From positions 196,311 to 260,310 of the forward strand of contig JAHQXD010000002.1 in NCBI GenBank assembly GCA_019449655.1: a stretch of DNA of 64,000 nucleotides. The letters run 5' to 3'. Below the pieces are notes generated by a model, which made no database searches, was not told the origin of the DNA, and saw only the letters and a program-made list of their open reading frames with translations. This DNA comes from Ferrigenium straubiae (GTDB taxonomy: Bacteria; Pseudomonadota; Gammaproteobacteria; Burkholderiales; Gallionellaceae). The translations under genes were made by a program, and so were the position numbers. Positions 9,071 to 15,821 of the stretch are shown here, piece after piece; position 1 is the first letter of the stretch, and each line of letters starts with the position of its first letter.

Positions 9071-9711
9071 TTTTTTACTCCATAACGGTCGCGATAGGTT
9101 TGTACGGCGGCCAGATTCTGCATCATGTCCGCTTCGCCCTGCAAATAGCCGAGCAGGTCGTCCAGTGTGGCGATAGACACCACCGGGATACCATAGTTGC
9201 GTTGCACCTCCTGTGCGGCGGAAAGTTCGCCCTGCCCTTTCTCCATGCGATCCAGCGCGATCACCACGCCACAGGGCTCGCCGCCGCCCATCCGGATCAA
9301 CTCGATGGACTCGCGCACCGAGGTACCCGCGGAAATTACGTCGTCCACGATCAGCACGCGTCCCTGCAGCGCAGCGCCGACCGTCGTGCCGCCTTCGCCA
9401 TGGTCCTTGGCCTCCTTGCGGTTGTAGGCATAGGGCACGTTGCGCCCCTGCTCGGCGAGCGCGATGGCCGCCCCCGCAACCAGCGGGATGCCCTTGTAGG
9501 CCGGGCCGAACAGCATGTCGAATGGCAGTTCCGAGGCCAGGATGGCCTGTGCGTAGAACTGCGACAGGTTTCTTAGTGCGGCACCATCGTTGAACAGCCC
9601 GGCGTTGAAAAAGTACGGCGACAGGCGCCCGGCCTTGGTCTGGAATTCGCCGAAGCGCAACACCTTCTGCTGCACGGCGAAACGGATGAAGTCCTGCCTG
9701 AAATTGAACAT
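9067..9711 (-). CDS. pyrE: Orotate phosphoribosyltransferase
   Basis: Transfers ribose-5-phosphate from PRPP to orotate to form OMP in pyrimidine synthesis. The 214-residue product contains the PRPP-binding motif VLIVDDVISAGTS near residues 120-132 and the flexible-loop segment NRKEAKDHGEGG, both typical. Length agrees with the E. coli-type enzyme. The ATG at 9711 was chosen because MFNFRQDFI is the conserved start. It is divergent from the exonuclease III gene, with 66 bases between them for promoters. Confidence 0.96.
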   Translation of the reverse strand: MFNFRQDFIRFAVQQKVLRFGEFQTKAGRLSPYFFNAGLFNDGAALRNLSQFYAQAILASELPFDMLFGPAYKGIPLVAGAAIALAEQGRNVPYAYNRKEAKDHGEGGTTVGAALQGRVLIVDDVISAGTSVRESIELIRMGGGEPCGVVIALDRMEKGQGELSAAQEVQRNYGIPVVSIATLDDLLGYLQGEADMMQNLAAVQTYRDRYGVKK

Positions 9712-9777
9712 GATGATAGCCTCGGTTGGGGCGAAGGCCGTCATTATAATGGCGCACCCTCCCCACCGGAAATTTTC

Positions 9778-10566
9778 ATGCGCATCATCACCCTCAACCT
9801 CAACGGCATCCGCTCCGCCGCCACGAAGGGCTTTTACCAATGGCTCGCCGAGCAGGAGGCGGACATCGTCTGCCTGCAGGAGCTCAAGGCGCAGGCCGCG
9901 GATATGACCGCGCAGATGCTTGCGCCCTCCGGCTATCGCGGTCACTTCCATTACGCCGAAAAGAAGGGCTACAGCGGCGTCGGCATCTACACGAGGCGCG
10001 AGCCGGACGCGGTGATCGAGGGCCTGGGCATTCCCGAATTCGACGCCGAGGGGCGCTACCTCGAGGCGCAGTTCGGCAACCTCAGCGTGGTGTCGCTCTA
10101 CCTGCCATCCGGCTCGAGCGGCGAGGAGCGGCAGGCGGTGAAGTTCGGCTTCATGGAGGCGTTCATGCCGCATCTCGTTGCGCTCAGGCAGAGCGGGCGC
10201 GAGGTCATCGTCTGCGGCGACTGGAACATCGCGCATACCGAGAAAGACCTCAGGAACTGGCGCGGCAACCGCAAGAACTCCGGCTTCCTGCCCGAGGAGC
10301 GCGCCTGGCTCACCAGGCTGTTCGACGAGGTGGGCTTCATCGACGTGTTCCGGCGGCTGCACCCCGAACTGGAGGCCTACACCTGGTGGTCGAACCGCGG
10401 GCGAGCATGGGAGAAGGATGTCGGCTGGCGCATCGACTGCCAGATCGCCACCCCCGGTATCGCCGCCAGGGCAAAGACGGCGAGCATCTACAGGGAGCAG
10501 CGCTTCTCCGATCATGCGCCGTTGATCGTCGATTACAGTATGGGTAGCCAGGGAAACACTGAATAA
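9778..10566 (+). CDS. xth: Exodeoxyribonuclease III (AP endonuclease)
   Basis: Mg-dependent 3'-5' exonuclease and abasic-site endonuclease of base excision repair. The 262-residue protein has the family landmarks NLNGIRSA (residues 7-14), QELKAQ with the catalytic Glu near residue 39, GDWNIAH near residues 150-156 and the C-terminal FSDHAPL motif. The length is slightly shorter than E. coli Xth, as in many betaproteobacteria. Its stop lies 22 bases before the distal attC of the integron, so it marks the chromosomal boundary of the cassette array. Confidence 0.95.
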   Translation: MRIITLNLNGIRSAATKGFYQWLAEQEADIVCLQELKAQAADMTAQMLAPSGYRGHFHYAEKKGYSGVGIYTRREPDAVIEGLGIPEFDAEGRYLEAQFGNLSVVSLYLPSGSSGEERQAVKFGFMEAFMPHLVALRQSGREVIVCGDWNIAHTEKDLRNWRGNRKNSGFLPEERAWLTRLFDEVGFIDVFRRLHPELEAYTWWSNRGRAWEKDVGWRIDCQIATPGIAARAKTASIYREQRFSDHAPLIVDYSMGSQGNTE

Positions 10567-10588
10567 GTCTCTCGGAGTTTACGAGGTT

Positions 10589-10660
10589 GCCTAACGACGG
10601 AGGTCAGGGGCGGGCAGACTGCGAAGCTGGCTGACCGTCCCCTGGACCGGATTGTTAGGG
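10589..10660 (-). repeat. attC site a (distal end of array)
   Basis: Ends GCCTAAC (10589-10595) and GTTAGGG (10654-10660). The inner arms CAGGGGCGG and CCGTCCCCTG pair imperfectly. It is the last site of the array and abuts the stop codon of the 10661-11236 ORF. Confidence 0.85.
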
Positions 10661-11236
10661 CTAGCCATTCTTGATGCCCACTATCCGAATTTCTTCATCA
10701 TCACCGTCCTTTTCCTTTGGATTCCCGCGCAATTTCGTGACGATGCTAGAGGCATCTGTGTCGGACAAACTTACATGAGGAGGAATGGGGTGCTTAATTT
10801 GGAACACATACTTCAGATAAAGAGCGAAGAATGCCAGGGAAATAATGAGAGTAATGGCGCCAACAATCGATGAGTTGATTGAGACCTTGCCGGCAGTTTC
10901 AATTTCTACGGCGCTCTTGAGGGAAGACAAATCGCCGAGAGCAATTGCATAACGTAGCTGAAGAAACGAAAACACTAGACCACTGACCACCAAAGCAAGA
11001 ACAACAAAGGTGATTATCCAATTCGCAATGATCTGCTGCCCAAATACCTTTTTTGGATAGTTGAAGCGCCACAACAGATGCTCAACATATGCTTTCTCAA
11101 GTGCCTGCCATTCCGGAGTGTTTAGCTCTTCGTCTTTCTTAGTCTGTCGAAGCTGAGTCCATTCCTTTAGCAAATCACCGATCGCAGCAGCTGACACTCC
11201 CGCTGCTGGGCCAGCTAGTTCCAAAATCAGACTCAT
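10661..11236 (-). CDS. Cassette 7: two-helix membrane protein of unknown function
   Basis: The 191-residue product is not recognised. The N-terminal 75 residues are soluble and charged, then two hydrophobic segments lie at about residues 74-95 and 120-142, and the C-terminal tail is rich in D, E and K. ATG 11236 has GGAG five bases upstream. The stop codon TAG touches the following attC. A two-helix membrane protein with cytoplasmic ends is the most that can be said. The soluble N-terminal part could be a helical adaptor domain. Base composition is lower in GC than the neighbouring housekeeping genes, as expected for a cassette. Confidence 0.75.
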   Translation of the reverse strand: MSLILELAGPAAGVSAAAIGDLLKEWTQLRQTKKDEELNTPEWQALEKAYVEHLLWRFNYPKKVFGQQIIANWIITFVVLALVVSGLVFSFLQLRYAIALGDLSSLKSAVEIETAGKVSINSSIVGAITLIISLAFFALYLKYVFQIKHPIPPHVSLSDTDASSIVTKLRGNPKEKDGDDEEIRIVGIKNG

Positions 11237-11264
11237 GATGTCTCCATGTGGTGAGTAGGGAAAG

Positions 11265-11328
11265 CCCTAACGTTCAAATTGAGGGGCAGCCCGCTTTTGG
11301 GCTGTCCCTCTCGAATGCAGGGTTGGGC
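11265..11328 (-). repeat. attC site b
   Basis: Ends CCCTAAC (11265-11271) and GTTGGGC (11322-11328). The central stem pairs GAGGGGCAGCCCG with GGGCTGTCCCTC around TTTT. Length 64 bases. Confidence 0.85.
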
Positions 11329-11358
11329 CTCGATTGTGTGACGAGGCAGGCCATAAGA

Positions 11359-11793
11359 CTACTTCTCGACTGTAACGCGTTTAATGGCATTTTCATGACC
11401 CCGATGACCGCCGCCATTGGGTGAAGTTGCTACCCAATTCTGCTTCTCGTAGAAGACCAGAGAGACCCTATCAATTCCAGCGAGCGGAAGTGATTGTCTC
11501 GCCAACTCTTCAACCACATGAATGTCGTTAGGTTCGACGATTTCGTAGAATGTGAACGACGGCACGCACCCTGGGGCAACGTAATATATCTTTCCGCTGT
11601 GAGTTCTGTCGACACTCGTTCGATTCGCAAAGGAGTAGTTCTTCTCGATGTGTTTGGCAACGATATCTGCGACCGCATAGGCATCACCACCCGGCACACC
11701 AAAATGACAGACAAACGAGCCGTTGCTTCTCTGGCAGCCAAGGAGGAGGAAGCAAGAGATAGCCAGTAGGGCTGCAATTCGTAGAGCGTTCAT
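11359..11793 (-). CDS. Cassette 6: predicted lipoprotein of unknown function
   Basis: A 144-residue protein with an N-terminal hydrophobic segment and lipobox LLGC at about residues 16-19, so it is probably a membrane-anchored periplasmic lipoprotein. The mature part has two further cysteines (in FVCHF and PGCVPS) and no family I recognise. ATG 11793 was chosen because it starts the signal peptide; the longer frame would run through the neighbouring attC site. No strong ribosome binding site is seen. Confidence 0.75.
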   Translation of the reverse strand: MNALRIAALLAISCFLLLGCQRSNGSFVCHFGVPGGDAYAVADIVAKHIEKNYSFANRTSVDRTHSGKIYYVAPGCVPSFTFYEIVEPNDIHVVEELARQSLPLAGIDRVSLVFYEKQNWVATSPNGGGHRGHENAIKRVTVEK

Positions 11794-11796
11794 GAG

Positions 11797-11865
11797 GCCC
11801 AACGTAAAGGTGAGGGGCGCGAGCGGCATCGCCGCGAAGCGTCCCACTCGACCGGTGGGTTGGGA
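11797..11865 (-). repeat. attC site c
   Basis: Ends GCCCAAC (11797-11803) and GTTGGGA (11859-11865), with a GC-rich imperfect palindrome between them (GGGGCGCG opposite CGTCCC). Length 69 bases. Confidence 0.85.
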
Positions 11866-11868
11866 TGA

Positions 11869-12339
11869 TTAGTTGCGATCGAACTCAGCATCGAAAAGTC
11901 GTGCAGCCGTTTTGGTGGTGTTCGCAGAGTAGTTAACTGCATCTTCGAGGGTCGAAAATGACTTGAGTAACTCGTAGTGTTCCCAGAGGGAGCATGTGAG
12001 TTTGAGTTTCAAACGACCAGCGACACAAGGCTCACTGTATGAGAAAGATAAGGCGACAGAATAGTGCGAACCAGAGCCCTCAATCTGCACATTTGTTGAG
12101 ACCACGTTGTCGTAGTTGTTCTGATCTATCTTCTTGCCCCGTTTCTGAAGTATTCCAATAAAGGGTGCTTTCAAAGCATCCAATGACAGTCGCGCTTCTT
12201 GTGGGGCAATAATGGTTGCGACTACCTGGAACGTCTTCACAGAGCCAAGACGTAGATTGGGTTCTGCATCATGGGCGCTAGCCGTCAACGCGAGCGACCC
12301 TAATAAACACCCTATAGGAAGCTGGCACCTTTTGATCAT
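11869..12339 (-). CDS. Cassette 5: secreted protein of unknown function
   Basis: A 156-residue protein with a signal peptide (about residues 1-23, ending TASAHD). The mature part has two cysteines about 15 residues apart (SEPCVAG and LTCSLW) that could form a disulfide. No family recognised. ATG 12339 follows GGGAGG, which itself overlaps the core end of attC site d, so part of the ribosome binding site lies in the recombination site. The stop is 3 bases from the next attC. Confidence 0.75.
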   Translation of the reverse strand: MIKRCQLPIGCLLGSLALTASAHDAEPNLRLGSVKTFQVVATIIAPQEARLSLDALKAPFIGILQKRGKKIDQNNYDNVVSTNVQIEGSGSHYSVALSFSYSEPCVAGRLKLKLTCSLWEHYELLKSFSTLEDAVNYSANTTKTAARLFDAEFDRN

Positions 12340-12345
12340 TGTGCC

Positions 12346-12423
12346 TCCCAACGTGTAGGTAAGGGGCGCGCAGCGTAGCGGAGCGTCCCAGCCCGAAGGG
12401 CGAACTTGACCGCAGGGTTAGAC
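12346..12423 (-). repeat. attC site d
   Basis: Ends TCCCAAC (12346-12352) and GTTAGAC (12417-12423). It is 78 bases long and closely similar to site e over the AAGGGGCGCG and CGCAGGGTTAG parts, so the two share a recent origin. Confidence 0.85.
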
Positions 12424-12699
12424 ATTGCGCTCACGAGCCACCTCAAAACAACCTTCACATACCCAACGAAACGAAGCAAAAGCTTCCGAAATATCATTCC
12501 ACTCTCCGACTTCAATAGCAACGCGCTCGCATTCAGCACACCATGCTTGCGCCCACGGGTCATCAGACGTAGGAAGCTCTGCGGGTGTAAAAAAACCAAG
12601 GTTAGAACCATGCTGAAGATGCTGACAAATAAAAGCCGGTTTACGGTGTCCGTGTATCGGGCACTCCATAAAACTTTCAGGCGTTAGCGGTGTTCGCAT
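12418..12699 (-). CDS. Cassette 4: small cysteine-rich, probably zinc-binding protein
   Basis: A 93-residue soluble protein. Cysteines and histidines are arranged as CPIHGHRK, CQHLQH, CAEC and CEGC, which looks like two zinc-ribbon or knuckle sites; this is inferred from spacing, with no family match recalled. ATG 12699 has no obvious ribosome binding site; an internal ATG (MECPIHGH, about residue 11) is an alternative start that keeps all the cysteines. The stop codon TAA lies inside the R' end of attC d. Confidence 0.7.
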   Translation of the reverse strand: MRTPLTPESFMECPIHGHRKPAFICQHLQHGSNLGFFTPAELPTSDDPWAQAWCAECERVAIEVGEWNDISEAFASFRWVCEGCFEVARERNV

Positions 12700-12705
12700 A
12701 TCTAT

Positions 12706-12783
12706 GTCTAACGTGGAGCTAAGGGGCGCGCCGAAGGCGCGTCCCAGCGACCGGAGGGCGCGAACTTGAGCGCAGGGTTAGCC
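12706..12783 (-). repeat. attC site e
   Basis: Ends GTCTAAC (12706-12712) and GTTAGCC (12777-12783), with central stem GGCGCGCC GAA GGCGCGTC. Length 78 bases. Confidence 0.85.
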
Positions 12784-12794
12784 AGGGTGACAAT

Positions 12795-13202
12795 TTAATT
12801 GGGATACTTTGTCAAGTAGTTAAGCTCAACAACTCGCCCTGCTGTGATTCTGGCAAGGCACTCGGCGTACTCTAACTTCACTACCCATCCTTCCGAACCA
12901 GCAGCACTAGCCAAGTAGTCACAAGTTAAGTTTCTATATTCGATCCACTTTCTCTGAATTTTCTTAAGGCTCTCCTTTCTCTCTCCGGGAAGTTGGGTAA
13001 GCAACTGCTTGTATGTCTTGTTTAGTTGTTCGTCTTGACGATCGAGCTCCTCGTAAAGACAATCCAAAATCAAGCTGTCTCTGAAGTCCGCTTTTTCTAT
13101 ACATTTGGCATGAACTTGTGAAAACACTGAGTCATGAGCAAGAGCACTATTCTGAATGAAACAGGATAGAGATAGCAGTAAGAAAATGGCGAAGATTCGC
13201 AT
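12795..13202 (-). CDS. Cassette 3: secreted LprI/DUF1311-like protein
   Basis: A 135-residue protein with a signal peptide (residues 1-22, ending SALAHD). The mature part shows the DUF1311/LprI pattern: LDRQDEQLNKTYKQLL, then QRKWIEYRNLTCDY, with four cysteines (in KCIEKA, LDCLYE, TCDY and ECLAR) probably paired as disulfides. Members of this group include lysozyme inhibitors, so a role against host or competitor lysozyme is possible but unproven. It is the only cassette ORF with a recognisable enzyme-inhibitor family. Confidence 0.8.
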   Translation of the reverse strand: MRIFAIFLLLSLSCFIQNSALAHDSVFSQVHAKCIEKADFRDSLILDCLYEELDRQDEQLNKTYKQLLTQLPGERKESLKKIQRKWIEYRNLTCDYLASAAGSEGWVVKLEYAECLARITAGRVVELNYLTKYPN

Positions 13203-13218
13203 AGGGCTTTCCGATAAT

Positions 13219-13281
13219 GGCTAACGTAAAAGTGAGGGGCTGCGCGCTTTTGCGCAGTCCCTCTCGACTGACTGGTTGGGG
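13219..13281 (-). repeat. attC site f
   Basis: Ends GGCTAAC (13219-13225) and GTTGGGG (13275-13281). A strong central stem pairs GAGGGGCTGCGCGC with TGCGCAGTCCCTC. Length 63 bases. Confidence 0.85.
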
Positions 13282-13296
13282 GATTCACAAAAGAGT

Positions 13297-13725
13297 TCAA
13301 TGCGTTCCACACGCAAACTCCATCATGCTGAGAATGTGACCATAAGGCGGCACTGGCCACCATTTGTTTGTGTCCACTTCAGGTAAAACTCCGCCGCTCA
13401 TGTTTATTGCTACACCGCTTCCCATTTTTTCAGGATAAGCAAAGACAGAAATAACTCGCGACAGTTTTTCCTTGCAGTCAAATTCCGTTTCCGTCTTCAT
13501 TGACCAATACGGTTTAAGATCAGGATAGCGACTTTTCACCTGCTGCATTTTGTAATCAGCCAAAAATAATACTTTCACTTTGCTGCCAATTAGTTGAATG
13601 GTGGAGGAGTCGGCATAGAGAGCAAATGCGTTATTGAAGGGAGCATTGCTATCAACCGCCATCCACTCAGCTATCGCACTTTCGCTTGCGACAACAAGTA
13701 GCATCATCACAATATTTTTAATCAT
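13297..13725 (-). CDS. Cassette 2, second gene: secreted surface-adhesin E-like protein
   Basis: A 142-residue protein with a signal peptide (about residues 1-19). The mature sequence resembles the small proteins annotated as surface-adhesin protein E: a tryptophan near the new N-terminus, then YADSSTIQLIGSKVKVLFLADYK and a later FDCKEKLSRV with FACGTH, giving two cysteines. The family name does not establish function. ATG 13725 follows GGGAGA and overlaps the stop of the upstream gene by 8 bases, so the two genes are translationally coupled in one cassette. Confidence 0.7.
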   Translation of the reverse strand: MIKNIVMMLLVVASESAIAEWMAVDSNAPFNNAFALYADSSTIQLIGSKVKVLFLADYKMQQVKSRYPDLKPYWSMKTETEFDCKEKLSRVISVFAYPEKMGSGVAINMSGGVLPEVDTNKWWPVPPYGHILSMMEFACGTH

Positions 13726-14206
13726 TCTCCCCTCGACGTAATACGCTCCTTGATCCTCCATTCGCAAAATGCCCAACAAAGCGAGTTATCTCGAATAAAA
13801 AGATACCTACAGCTCCCAGTATTGCAGCCATCCCTATGTACATGAGTACAGGCAACATTCCAAGCCCTGGCTCTGACGAGCCAGAAAAAATTGCGAATGT
13901 AATTGGCTTGATGAAGAAGAAGCTCACCATTGCAATCACACCAACCCACATGAAGAAGATAGCCAGAGCACGGAGTGTCTTAAGCAAACGGCTTGTAACA
14001 ACGGCATCAAGTGCAGTTGGTTTGCGAATGACTTTGACGAAGCGGAAACAAAGGAGGGCGAGCACTACAGAATTGAATGAAATTCTCAAAACATCAATAA
14101 GAGAGGACCGCAAGAATTGCCACACCACAAAGCAGAAGAAGATGATGAGAGCCGCCATGTTCAAGCAGTAGATTATTTTGAGCGAGCGAGTGACGCCAAT
14201 TTTCAC
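13718..14206 (-). CDS. Cassette 2, first gene: four-helix membrane protein of unknown function
   Basis: A 162-residue integral membrane protein with hydrophobic segments at about residues 10-32, 40-56, 76-104 and 114-142. No family recognised. It starts at GTG 14206, next to attC g, with only a weak ribosome binding site. It is paired with the secreted protein gene at 13297-13725 by an 8-base overlap, so the cassette encodes a membrane protein plus an exported partner. Confidence 0.7.
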   Translation of the reverse strand: MKIGVTRSLKIIYCLNMAALIIFFCFVVWQFLRSSLIDVLRISFNSVVLALLCFRFVKVIRKPTALDAVVTSRLLKTLRALAIFFMWVGVIAMVSFFFIKPITFAIFSGSSEPGLGMLPVLMYIGMAAILGAVGIFLFEITRFVGHFANGGSRSVLRRGEND

Positions 14207-14212
14207 CTAAGC

Positions 14213-14272
14213 CCCCAACGTAGAGTTAAGCCGCCGCGCTTCGCGCGGTCGGCCTTGAACGCCGGGTTAGGG
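14213..14272 (-). repeat. attC site g (proximal)
   Basis: Ends CCCCAAC (14213-14219) and GTTAGGG (14266-14272). The central palindrome is CCGCGC TTCG CGCGG. Length 60 bases, the shortest of the array. It belongs to the cassette nearest the integrase. Confidence 0.85.
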
Positions 14273-14542
14273 TTTTGTGATGTGGATAGCATCACTCTGT
14301 AGAAGGGACACAGAATATGAAAGTTTATGAGACGCCGCCGTGGTTGACAGAGCCATCAGATATTGCCAAGTATTTTCAGCAGGCAGCAACCAGACATTTT
14401 TTTGAAGCTGCACGGCTTCTTTCAAGGGCTTTAAGATTTTATCTGCTTCATTTGCGAACGCTACCCACTCGTATGGGTGTCCTGGCGATGACGACATTGC
14501 GATGTTTGGTGGGATTTCGACGGCAAACAAAAACTGCGGCAT
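14267..14542 (-). CDS. Cassette 1, second gene: 91-residue protein of unknown function
   Basis: No family recognised. The protein starts MPQFLFAVEIPP and has no signal peptide or membrane segment. GGAGG six bases upstream of the ATG at 14542 decides this start; another in-frame ATG four codons earlier overlaps the ribosome binding site itself. The stop codon TAA is inside the R' end of attC g. The small ORF at 14554-14670 lies just upstream on the same strand. A small membrane peptide followed by a soluble protein recalls toxin-antitoxin pairs common in integrons, but nothing in the sequence proves it. Confidence 0.65.
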   Translation of the reverse strand: MPQFLFAVEIPPNIAMSSSPGHPYEWVAFANEADKILKPLKEAVQLQKNVWLLPAENTWQYLMALSTTAASHKLSYSVSLLQSDAIHITKP

Positions 14543-14553
14543 GTGAACCTCCA

Positions 14554-14670
14554 TTAAAAAATCATCTTGAAAAGATAGATAACAAGCTGCACGAACATTG
14601 GAATGATGATTAGGACGAAAACCAAGACACCCAAAATAGCTGCGTGCGCTCTGTCTCGACGGGTGCGCAT
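14554..14670 (-). CDS. Cassette 1, first gene: 38-residue single-helix membrane peptide
   Basis: Starts MRTRRDRAHAAILG and continues with a hydrophobic stretch (roughly residues 11-37, rich in V, I, L and F), so it is a positively charged N-terminus plus one membrane helix. It begins about 15 bases inside the cassette boundary GTTAGGG, whose AGGG could serve as a ribosome binding site. The stop TAA overlaps the following frame's ATG region. Function unknown; it may be only a leader peptide. Confidence 0.5.
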   Translation of the reverse strand: MRTRRDRAHAAILGVLVFVLIIIPMFVQLVIYLFKMIF

Positions 14671-14678
14671 AAATTGAA

Positions 14679-14760
14679 CCCTAACTAAAAATAGAAAACT
14701 GTTTCATGGGGTAGTAATGTCGCCCATGTCCGTTCAAGTTGTCAATATTATGCTTGGGAG
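14679..14760 (-). other. Probable attI recombination site
   Basis: The junction core GTTAGGG (as CCCTAAC at 14679-14685) lacks the palindromic arm pattern of an attC on its right side. It lies between the first cassette and the integrase start, where attI is expected. Extent to the right is a guess. Confidence 0.5.
14717..14745 (-). promoter_or_regulatory. Candidate cassette promoter Pc
   Basis: Reading toward the cassettes, TTGACA (14745-14740), a 17-base spacer and CGACAT (14722-14717). The -35 is perfect and the -10 is poor. The position between intI and the first cassette is right for Pc. Confidence 0.35.
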
Positions 14761-14832
14761 CTTCATATTTTCATGCGGTTAGCATAATTTCTCTACTGGA
14801 CTTCCTTTTTAGGGCAACCTAAAATTCTGCGG

Positions 14833-15813
14833 ATGGAAGCTAAAACCGTTTCTCAAGATTCGCCCAAGCTGCTCGACCGGATGCGCGCAGAGATTCGCGT
14901 GCGCCACTATAGCATTCGTACCGAAGAGTCCTACGTTGACTGGGCGCGCCGGTTTATTCTGTTCCATGATAAGCGCCATCCCAAGGATATGGGGGCTGAT
15001 GAAGTGCAAAGTTTTCTGAGCCATCTGGCGGTGGAGCGCAAGGTGTCTTCTTCCACCCAGAATCAGGCCAAGTCCGCGTTGCTGTTCTTGTACCGTGAGG
15101 TATTGCATGTCGAGCTGCCTTGGCTGGATGAGGTGATTGCAGCCAAAACGGGGAAGCGTTTACCGGTGGTTTTGACACCAACGGAGATGCGAGCCTTGCT
15201 GAACGCCATGTCCGGGACGATGGGGCTAGTCGCAGCCCTGCTGTATGGCACAGGTATGCGCCTGCTGGAAGGTTTGCGGTTGCGGGTGAAAGATGTGGAA
15301 TTTGAAAGGCGCGAGATTGTGGTGCGCGAGGGGAAGGGCAACAAGGACAGGGTGACGGTGCTGCCCGAGAATCTGATCCTGCCTCTGCAAGCGCATCTGG
15401 CCAAGGTGAAAGCCTTGCATGAGCGCGATCTGGAGGCCGGTTTTGGCGAGGTGTATCTGCCTAATGCGCTTGCCGTTAAATATCCCAAGGCGGCACGCAC
15501 TTGGGGCTGGCAATTCGTGTTCCCGTCTGCGGTACGCTCGATCGACCCGCGCTCCGGTATCGAGCGTCGCCATCATCTTTACGAGGCCAGTGTACAACGG
15601 GCCGTTCGCGAGGCGGCGAAGATCGCCGAAATTCACAAGCCTGTTACTCCGCATGTCTTGCGCCATTCGTTCGCCACGCATCTGCTGCAATCTGGCTATG
15701 ACATCCGCACCGTGCAGGAGCTGCTCGGCCATTCTGACGTTTCCACCACGATGATCTACACCCATGTACTGAACAAGGGCGGGCGCGGCGTGGTCAGCCC
15801 GCTGGATCGGTAA
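14833..15813 (+). CDS. intI: Integron integrase IntI (tyrosine recombinase)
   Basis: Catalyses attI x attC recombination to insert and excise cassettes. The 326-residue protein has the catalytic set R143, K171, H274-x-x-R277, H300 and nucleophile Y309. It also has the extra segment unique to integron integrases at about residues 212-231 ([16 protein letters not shown]), which separates IntI from XerC/XerD. The N-terminal SAM-like domain starts [15 protein letters not shown]. Length fits IntI (about 320-340). No frameshift or stop is present, so it is probably active. ATG 14833 has no good Shine-Dalgarno sequence. I saw no CTGT-N8-ACAG LexA box upstream. Confidence 0.95.
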   Translation: MEAKTVSQDSPKLLDRMRAEIRVRHYSIRTEESYVDWARRFILFHDKRHPKDMGADEVQSFLSHLAVERKVSSSTQNQAKSALLFLYREVLHVELPWLDEVIAAKTGKRLPVVLTPTEMRALLNAMSGTMGLVAALLYGTGMRLLEGLRLRVKDVEFERREIVVREGKGNKDRVTVLPENLILPLQAHLAKVKALHERDLEAGFGEVYLPNALAVKYPKAARTWGWQFVFPSAVRSIDPRSGIERRHHLYEASVQRAVREAAKIAEIHKPVTPHVLRHSFATHLLQSGYDIRTVQELLGHSDVSTTMIYTHVLNKGGRGVVSPLDR

Positions 15814-15821
15814 TTCCGCGA

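Larger units (their letters stand above)
10589..15813 (-). mobile_element. Chromosomal integron: intI plus seven attC-bounded gene cassettes
   Basis: The integrase gene reads right (14833-15813). The array lies on its 5' side, with every cassette ORF on the - strand, the standard divergent integron layout. Seven sites with RYYYAAC...GTTRRRY-type ends and internal imperfect palindromes (60-78 bases) follow the ORFs at 10589, 11265, 11797, 12346, 12706, 13219 and 14213. Cassette ORFs are short and mostly of unknown function, as usual for chromosomal integrons. No antibiotic resistance gene was recognised. The array starts 22 bases after the exonuclease gene. Confidence 0.9.

Noticed and set aside
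13836..14171. 111-codon + strand frame inside the integron
   Set aside because: Opposite to the cassette direction and antisense to a well-formed membrane protein ORF.
14686..14832. LexA box expected before intI
   Set aside because: No CTGT-N8-ACAG could be found; SOS control of intI is not supported here.
14833..15813. Reading the integrase as a phage or XerC/XerD recombinase
   Set aside because: The IntI-specific extra segment and the adjacent attC array argue for an integron integrase.
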